Positions 1 through 12,500 of a stretch of DNA of 64,000 nucleotides are shown here, piece after piece. The notes beneath the pieces are model-generated. The model was given only the letters and a program-made list of their open reading frames with translations, ran no database searches and was not told the DNA's origin. The DNA is from Phylloscopus collybita (lineage: Eukaryota; Chordata; Aves; Passeriformes; Phylloscopidae). A program made the translations under genes and the position numbers. Position 1 is the first letter of the stretch. Each line of letters opens with the position of its first letter. Location: NCBI GenBank assembly GCA_027886175.1, contig JAJNNQ010000137.1:39604001-39668000 (forward strand). The letters are read 5' to 3'.

Positions 1-504
1 GCCAATTTTCTGACATCTTTAGAAAGAGTCAAGTCCAGAAAGGGACATTTCAGGGAGTAACTCACCGCAGTTTTTTCAGGGATCAACTACTTAGCAGGTG
101 CCAAGATGATACAGATAGAGTAGGCAATGAGTTTAAAATATGCCTAGCATTTAGATGGTACAGTTAAAGTGAGGTAAATACTTTATCTCTTATTTTTTTG
201 TCAGCATATATTGACTGAGTATTTGTATATCTAACTTTTATGAGAAAATTTTAGCTTTCTTAGTTATCTTCTTAATGTTTGTTTTATTGTATGTTTGGTT
301 TTTGTTCTCCAAACTTACTTCTTTTGTGGAAGTATTAGTATGTTCTTGTTGGAATAGATCTTTTTCTTAAGTGAGAGGTTATATTATTGGAGTTGGACAA
401 CTTTAATTCCATTGCTGCTAAAACCTTAACATGTAACTGAAGACAGCAATGTGATTATATCCTTCAAATCTTAAACATTTAAATACTCAAATTTTCTCAT
501 TTAG
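1..504 (+). other. ACSS3: ACSS3 intron, 3' part
   Basis: This is AT-rich intronic sequence ending in the acceptor ttcatttag before the first visible exon. I see no coding homology. The preceding exon should encode the TSGTTG-type P-loop and lies left of the window. Confidence 0.75.
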
Positions 505-585
505 GGTGTTGTGAGACCAACTGGTGGCTATGCAGTTATGCTAAACTGGACCATGTCAGCTGTGTATGGCCTCAAACCTGGTGAG
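505..585 (+). CDS. ACSS3: ACSS3 coding exon 1 of 11 visible (81 nt)
   Basis: The exon encodes visible residues 1-27, starting [15 protein letters not shown] and ending YGLKPGE. This is the segment just after the P-loop, which normally continues the string 'LPKG'. The acceptor ttcatttag ends at 504 and the donor gtaatt starts at 586. Both boundaries are in phase 0. The codons match ACSS3 closely. Confidence 0.95.
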
Positions 586-3500
586 GTAATTCTATTTAAA
601 TGTCATATAAACATTTTTTCTGCCTCTTATAACTCCTAACTATAATTTTGTTTATATTTCATTTTAGGTATGGTGGGCAGCTTCTGATTTAGGCTGGGTT
701 GTTGGTCATTCCTACATTTGCTATGGACCTCTCCTTCATGGTAATACTACAGTTTTGTATGAGGTATGATCCAGTCTAAAAAAATCCCCCTTGGGAATGG
801 CAGCATCTCCTCCAACAGATGGTCCAGATGATCCTGTTTATGCCTGCCTATTCCTCGTGTCACAGATACCTGTGTGTGTATCTTCACTGTTCAGATTCTC
901 CACCTATTACAGTAATTTTTAAGGAAAACTTACTTCACTGTCCTTCAAGCTTGTCTACACTTGCATGAACGATGATGGTTAGCGACATAAGGAGCTCTGA
1001 AACAACAGAAATGGCAGATGGTGGAGTATACCTGTGTTACTGATTAGACTACCTTTATTTTGGAATTAGGAGAGGGTGTTTTCTTTTGCAAGTCTTGTGA
1101 TGAAAAATACTTAGTTGGATGCAATTGGGAGCTGCATGGTTGGAACCAGAACTTCTAAGGAGACTTGTCTCTTCTTTCCTCTCTACCACTCAAGGAAACT
1201 GGACCCAAGACTCAGATGACATTTGGGGCTTAGTCCTTTCCCTCAGGGGATAAAACATCATGGCATGAAGAGGAGACTAGTCCAACTAGAGTGGCCTGCA
1301 GCATCCTTACTTTGCTAGTCAAAAAATAATCATGTGGCCTTACACTGTTATTTTTTCAGAATTTATTGTTGATTTTTCTGAATATGAAAGAGCAAAAACT
1401 TCACCCAGTAGCAGAAATGCACATTTGTAGGCTCAAATATTATATTAGTTTGAGTATTAAATTGCTATATTCTAATTAATGTTTAAGTGCCTAATAGATG
1501 TTAATTAGATTCTTCATTCTAAGGGGATTAACTCAGCACCACCACAATAGTTAAGCAGAAGAGGAAAGCAGTGTAAGAAAATTGGCAAGTGCTTGCAGAT
1601 AATTACTTTGGTAGTTTTATAGTGGCTGTTTTTGAACACTGATTATGTGCTAGGCCACATTAAAATTATTACACGAATTGTCAGAAGAGAAGCACTGCCA
1701 ATTAAGAGGTTTTCATTCTAGCAGGTGTAGAGTAAGCCAAGAAAGAATAGGAAGGAGTAAGGAGTCCTTCAGCATTTTCTGTTGCATAGTCATCTAACAG
1801 TGAAATTTTATCTCTATGTGAATTCATGGGGATCAAAGTGGTTATTATCATTGTAAAGGTACCTCTGAATTTAAACTGTTGTAAAACAAAAGGAGTAAAA
1901 ATCCTACTTTTTAAACAGTGAACATAAAGAAAAATTAGAGTTAATACCAGGTTGACCTACATATCTGCTTTGTGATTTTTTGCTCTTGGTGAGATAATTA
2001 TTAAGCATAAATAGTACATTTCCCATTTTTCTTCTCCAAGATGCCACTAATCAAGGCTTCAGAGAGTATTCATGACATAAGTGTCATCTCTTTGAGGGTT
2101 AATAACGGGAAGAAAAGGAAGCTGTCTGCACACACAGGAATAAAAGTAATATTTTCAGAGAGAATAGTGCATAATTTTTCCTCTGCTCAGAAGACTTTAT
2201 TAATAGTAAATATTCAGAAATTTTTAGTCACATCTCCTAAATGATTGCCTAATTATATATTTTGGGTTAGGGACTATCAGTGTGCTGTTTAGCCATGGGG
2301 GAAGAATATTACATTCCTTTTGCTTGTGGACAACCACTATTGAATATAAACTGTGCTGACTTCATACCCTCACTGCTTCAAGTGTTTTGTTTATTTTTAA
2401 ATTACTTAAGTGACAACTTGTTGTTTTAACAATTACTATGGAAACTATGCTTTTAGTTTTCACTTGCTGTTACACCATTTTCAGGAATGTGAAAATGATG
2501 ATGAATTCTTTTGAATACAAAAAAAGTGTATTTTTTTTGTTTTAGTTTGTTCATTTTAAATAATCTGTCCTGTGTTGTTTTTCTCCAAAACATGACAAAC
2601 TTCAACAACAGATAAGCTACCTGAAGTCTCAAAGCCCACTCTGGGTTGCTCTTGCTAATAGTGTTTCAAGCTGTAAGGAAAAGGGCAGTATAAAGAGAGT
2701 CTATTAACTACTACTACACAGTGGTCCTGTGATGTCAGCAAAAGGCAGCATTGTACTTCCAGTGTTTGGGACTTTGAACTGGAGCTAGGGTAAGGAAGAG
2801 GATACACACCCTTGTCAAGAACCAGGCATTAAGGACTTCATTTGAGTGGTCTAGGTCAGAGAAGGAGCTACTGTCCCACACAGAGCTGTAGCAAGACATC
2901 TGTGTGCCTGGAGTATTAAATTGCCCTCACAGAGCTCTTTGGAGCCCTGTAGTTGCAGCAGATTTGTAGGATACATAAGAGCAACAGGTTTGAAATTACT
3001 CTTCTTTGGCACAGTTCTTGGAGGCATCCAGCTTGTCTTGCTGTTTTTGTGAGCCAGTATCATCAGCTTACAAAGCAAACACTCTCTCTGAAGTCTGGCA
3101 GGGGTCACTTTGCCATGATCCATACTGATTGTGAAGTCAATTCAGTAGGATATGTCAAGTCTTTAGTGGAGCTTTGGCAGCAGGGTCACCATCAGAAAGA
3201 TGAATGCCTCTGTGAGCATATTCTTTTGAATCCCGATACATCAGGATTTTGTGTGTGCTTTGGCATCAGCAGGTTTTAATGGTAATGAGTTTCATGCACA
3301 ACATTTTCTACACAGAAAGAGTTTCCTCATAATTTTGGATTTAGTGGTAATTGAAGAACCCATCGTTGTTAGGGGTCAGCCAGAAACAGAATTGATGCAC
3401 TCTTACTCCTGCATTGGTGGACATTTTATTATAATTCTTCTTCTGTGTCTCTTTCCTCAAGTAATCTATCCTGGTGGCTTCTCACTTTCTCCATACAAGA

Positions 3501-6500
3501 ACTTTCCTATCTCCTTGATAATTCTTGGTGTCTGTGAATCTTTTTTGGTAATCATATATGAAATCATAAATCATCAGCACATTTTGCCTCAAGATGTCTG
3601 CTTGACATCTCATAAATTGTATGCTAAATCTAAGTGCTTCCAGAAAGATGTCTGTCTCAGAGTTTTGTGGTAGATCTTTTCTGTGGGAATCTCCCTAGTT
3701 AATACAAGAATTGTGTATTCTTACTTTTCTCTTTTTAATTAGGTGAGACAGATCATTCTCTTTCTAACTGCCCTGTTCCCATTTACTGTGCTCTCATTTC
3801 CTGTCAACCATAGATATAATTGCCAGTAACTTTTAAAAATCAATTTTCATCTCCAGTATTGATGCAAATACTGAATAGCAACAGGTCTCTAACTGATCCC
3901 TGCTGAAATCCAGTGGAAGTATCTCTTTTGCTCAGTCCCCAATTGACTCAGCAGTCTGTCAATGTATTCTGAATTAAATTACTCTGTGGTTTACTGTTTG
4001 TATTGCTAATTTTTAAAATTAGAAATTGCATGTGGTAATAAGCCTTCATGGAATAAGGTAGTACTTATTAAATTTTTTTTATAATAAATGACTACTCTCT
4101 CTGGCAATTTTATTTGTAGGTTTTGGGCTCTAAAATTAATTTGCACTATCTCAGATATGGATTGCTTATGTCTTAGAATCTGATTATTAGGGAGAATAAT
4201 TAAGGTGCAATCAAGACCATATGCCAAAGTCAATAGTACGGATTTTATCTATAAATCACCTCAGTAAGTGTGAGGTAGAGAGAGAGATAGAAAGAAATTT
4301 AAAAAAAGGAGTGGGGGAGAAGGAGAGATAGATTAGGGAAAGTTAGTCACCACCCCTGTGGATCCAGTGCTGTCCTGTTGATCTTCTTCTGGTCTTCTTT
4401 GGGGGTCCCATGAAACATAGAATCCAATGGGTGTTAATATACATTCAAGTGTACATGGGAGTGCCCAAGCATCTCCCCTATGAGGGAATTTTACACTGTC
4501 TTATGCAGCAGAATCTGTATCTATTGCAAAACTTTGAATCACTTGCAGTCTTCTGGTAGAAGGCCTGAGGAATGAGTCTGGGGACCTTTGGGGATCTTTG
4601 ATGGTTTATGACCCCTTCTAAGACATGGGAGCTGCCTCACATGATTGACCATGCTGGTGGATGTTCACTCCCTCTGTCTTATGTTGACCAGAGGTTTCAC
4701 CATCACAATCACAAAAACTCACCTCCTTCCTCTTGGATGCATTCTTCTTTCCCAGCCCCGTTTCCTTCTCCTTAGACCTGAGGTAACTGGACAGTAGTGC
4801 CACTTTTTTCTTATCTCAAGCGCCCTGTCAGGTGGCTTAACTCACAGTCTGAATTTCCATCAGGAGGCATATTTGGAGGGATGGACTTTGATGGTCGCAG
4901 ATGAGCTTCTTTGTACACTTTGCTACAGTGGGCAAAGTCCTTCAGTGATCTTAAAAATGTTTGAGCCATTAACTATTTCAGTCTGACACATCGTGTCCAT
5001 TTTTGTTTATACATTCATTAAACTCTGAACAGCTTCCAAGACACTTGGAAAGTTTTTCTGCAGAAGCAGTAAGAATACTTTACACCTGTGCCAGATTTTT
5101 TTTTCCTAAATGAGTATCTTATTCTCTGGGTTGTATTCCCTATCAACTGCCATGTGAATTTTCTCCTCTTTCTACTGTTCGTGTTTTATTTGGTTTTCTC
5201 CTATATCTGAGACTGGTAACTCCAAACTTAAACTGCTTTAGCTTACCTGTGACATAAATATCCACCTGTTGGAGTCTTGCATGTTTACCCAAACACTCCT
5301 GAAGGTTTAACTGTTTGTGTGGAAGATACTGTCAGGCTCAAGCTTGCTGGGAGTTTGAGGCACAGCCATGTCTGTGACATAGATCAGGCAGAGATCAGGT
5401 GTAAAGTGGGATCTGGGAGGGGGTGGGTGTGTTCAGGGCCAGACATAGCCCTTTTATGGGCTCTGGATATTTACATTTGGTTAAAAGCAACAGCCTACTT
5501 CATTACTGGCAGACCAACCAATTTCAACTTGCTCCACAGCTAGGTGTTTTGGTGTGCAAGATGACTAAAACTAGTTCAAGTACGTAATTACTTAATGAAA
5601 AGCTTGTGGCAATTTGGGATTTTTCAGAATTTGAGGCCATTTGTTTTAGCATTAGTGATGTGGGCGTGAACTCTTAACCAAGTGCCTACAGATCTGCAGC
5701 TACAGTGAACATTACAAGGAGAGAGCATCAACTTGAACAAACAGGTTCATGAACAAATACTGATGATCACATCAAAGTTGTAATGGAAAAAGTCTGCTAC
5801 ATTGATGCATCAAGACAGTCTGGTGCAAGATTTTTCTTTGAGTACTGTGTGTTATCTGACAGGAAAAAGGACGTAACTCACTTTTTCAGCAAGCATAATT
5901 TTGCATTTCTTTTTGGTAATTAAGGATAGGCCAATTACACAAAGAGGGGTTTTGATGTTGATTATACTACTTTCTGCTACTTGGGCTGGGAACTGTTCTT
6001 TTTCATTTATTTTCTCTCCATTTGTTTCTCACTGCCTGCTTAAACCTTTTCAAAAATGGCTTTTCAATTGTGCATTCTATTTTATCTTTTTTTTTTTTTT
6101 AATCTTATATCTTCTCTTTTTGAGAGCTCCTCTCACCAGGAGCAGTATCTCACCATAGGGCAGCAAAACCACTGGTACATATTCAGCCTTAGCTGCCCTG
6201 TGTTCTTTGAATCTGATTAATGGTTCACCAGTGCTCTTGCCAGTGTTAAGGCCCAGCTGGATGCAGTAGGAAAGGTCTGTCTCTTGTCTGGCGTGCTCTG
6301 TCAAAGTTCATCTTCTGTGTGTGGCCTTTCCAGTGAAAAGGTTATGGTGGTACCTGTGGAGCTGAAAATCATTCTACATTAACATCACCTTTTAATTTCA
6401 GAATATGCATAGAGCAGTTCATGCACTGTGGTAATTACACATACAGTAAGATTGTAACTATATGATTCTGTGCTGACTGCTTTTCATATTTTCAATACCA

Positions 6501-9500
6501 CAGAGAAGTATTCTTGATTATTTTTTTTATTAGGATTACTTACCATTGGACAATTTGTCATAAATGATTACTTCTGTTTCCAGTTCTCCTGACTATGCCC
6601 CTTAGCTCAAGAAAAACCCAACCCTAAACTAGACCACAGTCTGGTAGCACACTAAAATAGAAAAGGGGCCCTTCAGGACCTCTCCAGGCTTCATGTGGGG
6701 TAGCATGAAAGTTCCAAAAAGACAGCTGTAAGCAGCTAAGTGGGATTTTTTCCAGATTTGAGAAAAATTTCTAGGTAAGAAAAGGCTATCTGTGCATGGG
6801 AATATAGCTGCAGTTCCACTGTGACCAGAGACTCCATGTTTAGAGGCAGTGTGGGTGTTTTCTGAATTGCATCTCAGGGTAGAGATAGACATAACTCTCT
6901 GGTGCCAGTGCAATAACATGTATTTGTGTCTGTCTTTTCATTTGCATGTCCATTTGTCCTAATTTTCCAAGTAGTAACTAGTATGTGCTGTATTCATATA
7001 AGGGATGGTTCCCAAAGCTCATGAATTTATTTCTGCAAGTGAATACACTCACAGTATTATTATTTTTAACAAAGTCTCCTTTGAAGTCTTACTTGAAATT
7101 ACTTCTGTTGCTGTGCTACCACTACTGTTACGTGTTTAAGCCTTGAACTGTCAAGGAATTATGAGGTATTTTTATCCTGTGACATTTTAAATTATTCTCT
7201 CCATAGGGGAAGCCTGTGGGAACGCCAGATGCTGGTGCCTATTTCCGTGTGCTAGCAGAGCATGAAGTAGCTGCCTTCTTTACTTCACCAACTGCAATTA
7301 GAGCAATCCGTCAGCAGGACCCTGAGGCAGCCTTGGGAAAGAAGTACTCACTGAAAAGGTGAAGTAAGGATACACTGGAAGCAGTTTTTTCCAGAAACAG
7401 GCTGCATGAACTAAGAATAACAGAGGAACTGGGTTTTTTTACCCACCTTTGTAGAGTGCCATTTTAATTGATTCTTGAAAATTTAGATGCACGCATATTT
7501 GCTTGTAAATTTCTACTGAGAGTTTTGAGGTGATGAAAGCTGTTGAAACGTCTGTGACTCTAATGTTAAGAGCTTTTATTGAGTTAGGATTTCTTTCCTG
7601 TCTTTTACTTTACTCCCCTGTGCTTATACCCTGTAATACAGTCTTAGATTATTTCATCCCATACTCTTTTTCTGCATGACCTCTTATTTTGTTAAGTGCA
7701 TAGGATCTTTAGTGTTTGTTTAATCAGAAGCTAGTCAATGTTTTGGTTGCTCCCCCAAAACTTAGTTATTGTTTATGATTATGTATCCAAAGAGCTGTTT
7801 GCTGTCTTGTACTGCTTTCAAGGTGTTTATCACTACACCATCAGCATGCTTCAAAGTCTTGATGGAGTTCATCCTCATAAATCCCCTGTGAGGTGAGAGA
7901 GTGGTATTATCTGTATTTTGCAGATGAAAGCTGAGGCATAGAGGGATTAAAGTCAAAGTCTTCTGTTATTTTAGAATATGTAGTCTGAGCCACTCAAATA
8001 CTACTGTTCCAAAGATTGTAGTATTATATTGTTAAAATATGGTATTAGCATTATATTTATGTAAAGCTTCTCACAGTAATTTGGATCTGTGAGTGTTTAA
8101 TACTTCTACAGACCAAGCTTCTGAATCTTACGGTAAACATTCTAAAAATTAAAAATATGTGGGTTTGGACCACATCTAATCTTGAAGTTGAACAATTTGC
8201 TCAGCATCAAACAGGGACTGTGTCAGACTATATAGGCAGTATTCGGTCACAAGAACATCTATTATCACCCTTGTTCAAAGAGAAGGAGAAGATGCAAAGC
8301 CATGTAGCTTCATTAGACCTCCACTTTCTTAATTGTTCAGGAAAGTTTATTATTAGTAAGCTGGATTTATTCCTGAGGTATTCATTACAGCCTTATCATT
8401 ACTTTCTTCCATCTGTTTTGACTGCTATCATCAATCCTTACTCCTCCTTGAAATAAGAAACAAGCTCATTTGAGACACTAATGCACTATTGTGCTATGAC
8501 GTTTATTGACAAGAATGTGATTCAAATGCTAGAAAATTTAATTGCTGTTCCTTGGCATTTCTTAGGCAATTACTTTGTCTTTAGAGTATTCATTTAATGG
8601 GAAATCTGCTAACCTGCTTTGTAAGTTGTCACATTCTCTGGCCAAATGAGAATTCTAGATAAGAGTCTTCTTGCAGTATCAGTTGCCACAGATGTAAAGA
8701 GGTATTTCATCATTGCTATTCAGTCATATCAAATGAGCTTCTTCACTTGTCTGCAGCTTTAGTTGTCTCATAATTCACTCAGTTTTGGACCATGTCGTTC
8801 ACTGGGATGTGAAGTCTCTACTAAATCATCTAATGCAGCATTTAATATCTAGTAGGTATAGTTGTTAAGAAAGTCTATCAGGTGATTAAAATTTTCATTC
8901 TGGGAAAATACTTGGGTTTGGGTGTTACTTGGGTAGACTTTTCTGTTCAAGGTCAAGTGAATTCTGTCTGTTTCAGTTTGAAAGCAGTCTTACTTTTAGT
9001 TCATTTACTTGATGTATGATGCTTTCTTCTTTGTTACATGGTGAATCTTTGAAATGTCTTTCTGCTACATGCACTAAAATGGATCCTTACTTTAGAGACT
9101 GCATCCAGAAATACAGTCCTGAAAGAGGTTTCCACTGTGGCACGTTATTTTTTCTGAAAAGTTCTGTTAAATAAATGGTAAAGGTCAATGTCACTTAAAA
9201 AATCATGTTAAAAAAGACAGTTACTGATAAGGAGAAGAGGTGGTAGGCAATGCCAGCTTCCATACATAAGGGAGTATTTGATTTACATGAGTAAATTGAA
9301 TTATGAACAAACTTGTGTTCTTTTGAAATAACGTAAGGTAAATACTTCTGTTAAGAACTGATGTTTGTGGCATCACTGGCCTCTGCGCAAAATATAAAAT
9401 TTTCCAAAAGAGGAAATGAGGCTTCCAAAGGTTCTAGTGTGTGTGCTTTAAATTCCTCGTGTCTATTGGAGCCAAATCTTGAAGTTTCTTTTCAAGAAAT

Positions 9501-12500
9501 TTTTGACACAAAATGTCACCTATGTCTTAAACACAGCTCATGCATAACAGATGTTTAGTTTTTAATACTGTAGGTCAAAAGCCCTGTTCAACCACATGTT
9601 TATAGAGATCTAAAGACATAGCTTTTGATAACATCTAGTGCTGCTGAGCATTGTTGCCTGTTGTGTTCAAAAAACAAGTAACATCCAAATTCCATGAGCT
9701 TCATCTACCTAAACCTATTCTGTTCAGCTCTTTGAATCCATTCTCCTCTTTAGAAGGTAGCTCCATAATACCAAGCTATTAACTCTTCCCATGTTTGGAA
9801 TCACACTTCATCCTATAGTTGACATAATTGTTGTGAGCTGGATTGTTCTTATTTCCAAACTATTGATGGTTTTGCATGAAATGGGGCAACAACTCAGCAG
9901 TTTAGATTAAGGTACAAGTAATAATTTGTCATTTGTGTCCCACAGTCTGCTTTGCTTGCTTGACTTTTGGTCAGTGGAGACTGTTCTGCAATTTTATGTC
10001 AATAGCATTTAGAGATTCTAGGTTGTTCATCTGCTACCGGATAGCAGTGGACTTTAGAAAGAGATATGAGACTGCATAAAAATTGTGCAGAAATAATGAA
10101 TATAAAGATAGATAAGAAACTTCCATTATCTGTCTTGTAATGCAGGAACAAGAGGATGTGAAATTAAAGTAGCAAATTCAAAACCGTTAGAAATACTTTC
10201 TCGTAGAGATGACATCTCACACATGCTGCTAAGAGGATATGTGATTAGGACCTCGAAGTACGTAATGCAGTTCTGCCTGCTGCCCCCCTACTCTGTGCTG
10301 CTGTTGGTCATACTTAGCCTTTCGTGGTGGAGTCCTGAACTGTGCTCGTGAAGAGCCTTTGTGGAGCTGAGCTACAGTTGTGTTCTGTGTCTCTCATGAC
10401 CCTGTCACCAAAACCTTCAATGCTTGGATTCTCATATTCAAGGTAAAATCTGTTCAGGGAGGGAAATGAACAAACACATCAATGGCGAAAAATCAGAAGA
10501 TGTGAAAATATTTTTTAAGTTTTACATGTTTAAATAAATAAACAACCATATATATGTGTGTGTGTGTGTATGTATGTGGTCTCCAGGTGCATTAAAAATT
10601 AGTAAGAATTCTTTATTTCCAGTTAATGTTAAGAGGTGCAAATCAACCTTCATTGCTGTATTTTTAGGAAAAAAAGTCTTATTTAATATCATGCAGATAG
10701 TTTTTCTTTGCCAGAAACCACCTCCCCCCTTTCAAACTGGTGTGTGCATTCCATAATTTAAAAACAAAACTCTTCCATAATCTTTTAATTTGAAAAAGTG
10801 AAACTCAGATTATTACCCATATGAAGATTGCGAAATAGTTTGGAGATGTGGTTTCTTCTGTGGTTGGAGTGACACCAAAGTGTATGTGTTGTGTTGAACA
10901 GTATTTATTGCTTCAGGGCCATTAGGAACATTAATCTGTATTTGAATTTCTAAATGCTATTAAAATTGCAGAACAGTCTCCACTGACCAAAAGTCAAGCA
11001 AGCAAAGCAGACTATGGGACACAAATGGCAAGTATATCCCCTGTATGTCAGGTGATATTTGAAATCCATTCTGCTGGACTCCTGTATAGGGCCTAAAAGC
11101 TTGATAGTGTTGACTTTGATGTTAGGAATGCTGGTCTCAGAACAGTTGAGGACATTTATTTAACAGCCAGGCTTTAAGACCCTCTCAATTAACTGCATTG
11201 CAGGGACAGATGATTGCAATAATAGATGGACTGATATGCTTTCAAGTTTTAAGTGGGCTTTTAAAAAAATTGTTCAGTGGGGCATTTCATAGCCATTTTT
11301 ATCCCTTGTTTTGCTATACTGTTTGAGAGGAGAAAATAATTCCATAGTTCATATGCTTAGACTTGGGGCATATCAGACATATTCATACGTATCAGACTTT
11401 GCTCTAATACTCTTTTTGGTGGTTTTGTGCTGTAAGTTTGCTAAAGAGCTAATTTTTCTTCTTCTCACAACCTGAAGTTGATCTTGAGCCTGTAGATTAT
11501 TAAATCTGATTATTAAGGTTGGCAACTCAAAAGAGAGGAATCTTGCTTTTGGCTCAGGGTATAACAAGATATCTTAACTTTTCCCTAAGTCTTATATGTC
11601 CTTGGTGTTTGTCTAATTTACTTTCTGGATTTCATTTCCATGGAAAGATGAAACTTGTAGTCTTTCTAAATAACATCCCTCTGAAGTGAAATTTGTGTCA
11701 TGCCTACCATATCTAAGAGTTCTCTCCTTTTGTGGTTTTACAAAATCAATGCAGTTTGTGTCCACTTTTGAAGGACAATGGTGAAGTCCTGCGTTCACCA
11801 GTTGTCTTCATGCAAAATGCACTTAAAGTGAAACGAAATGTTAATGACATGCATTTGGCTGTGAGAGATTGTACTGCAATGCTAACAAAGATATCTTCCT
11901 AGTTACTTACTATGTACAGTGCATTTAATTATGTTTTCAACTGACAGTTGCTTGCCTCTGGTCTCCCAAGGTCTTTGCGTTCAGCAAATAAAGTTTCTTT
12001 TACATGATGAAGTATTAAGTAGTTTAAGTAAATGATGTTTTAAGTTTTAGCTTTCAGGTTTTTCAGATTCTGTGCTGCCTAGGGGTGTAGATCTGAGCCT
12101 CATATTATAAGTGCCAGTCAGCTCTCTTCACGGAGTAGGTAGACAAAGCAGATAGTTTTCCTGCTGAAGACCAAAAACAGCTTTCAGGCCTGAAAGCATA
12201 AACCACAGAGAACTAAAGAGGAAAGCAAGAGGGATGAGACCTCACAACCTGAAGCTGTAATTGGACAATTAAACCCCAATATGCAAATGGACCAAAACTT
12301 ATAAAAGTGTAAGACCTCCTGACCAGCCAGCCATTTTGTGACCATTCTAAAGTCCACCTTGGGTGTAGCCCTGGTCAGGCTCTTGTCCTGGCCAAGGTGT
12401 ACCCTAAAGGCCTTTCAATAAATATCTACTTTATTCTCTAGTTCTGTACAGTGTCTGTTTCAGGTCAGCCTTCCCAAGGCATCATTAATACTGCAAATAT

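Larger units (their letters stand above)
764..7206 (+). other. ACSS3: ACSS3 intron (6.4 kb)
   Basis: The intron contains an old antisense CR1-like fragment (about 3840-4250) and a degraded antisense LTR-like block (about 4262-4830), listed separately. The remainder is AT-rich with no convincing coding homology. Open frames at 2953-3279 and 3251-3673 resemble no family I recognise. Confidence 0.75.

Noticed and set aside
3251..3673. 140-codon open frame in the first large ACSS3 intron
   Set aside because: It resembles no known protein and has a hydrophobic bias typical of T-rich DNA. It lies next to a degraded CR1-like region.
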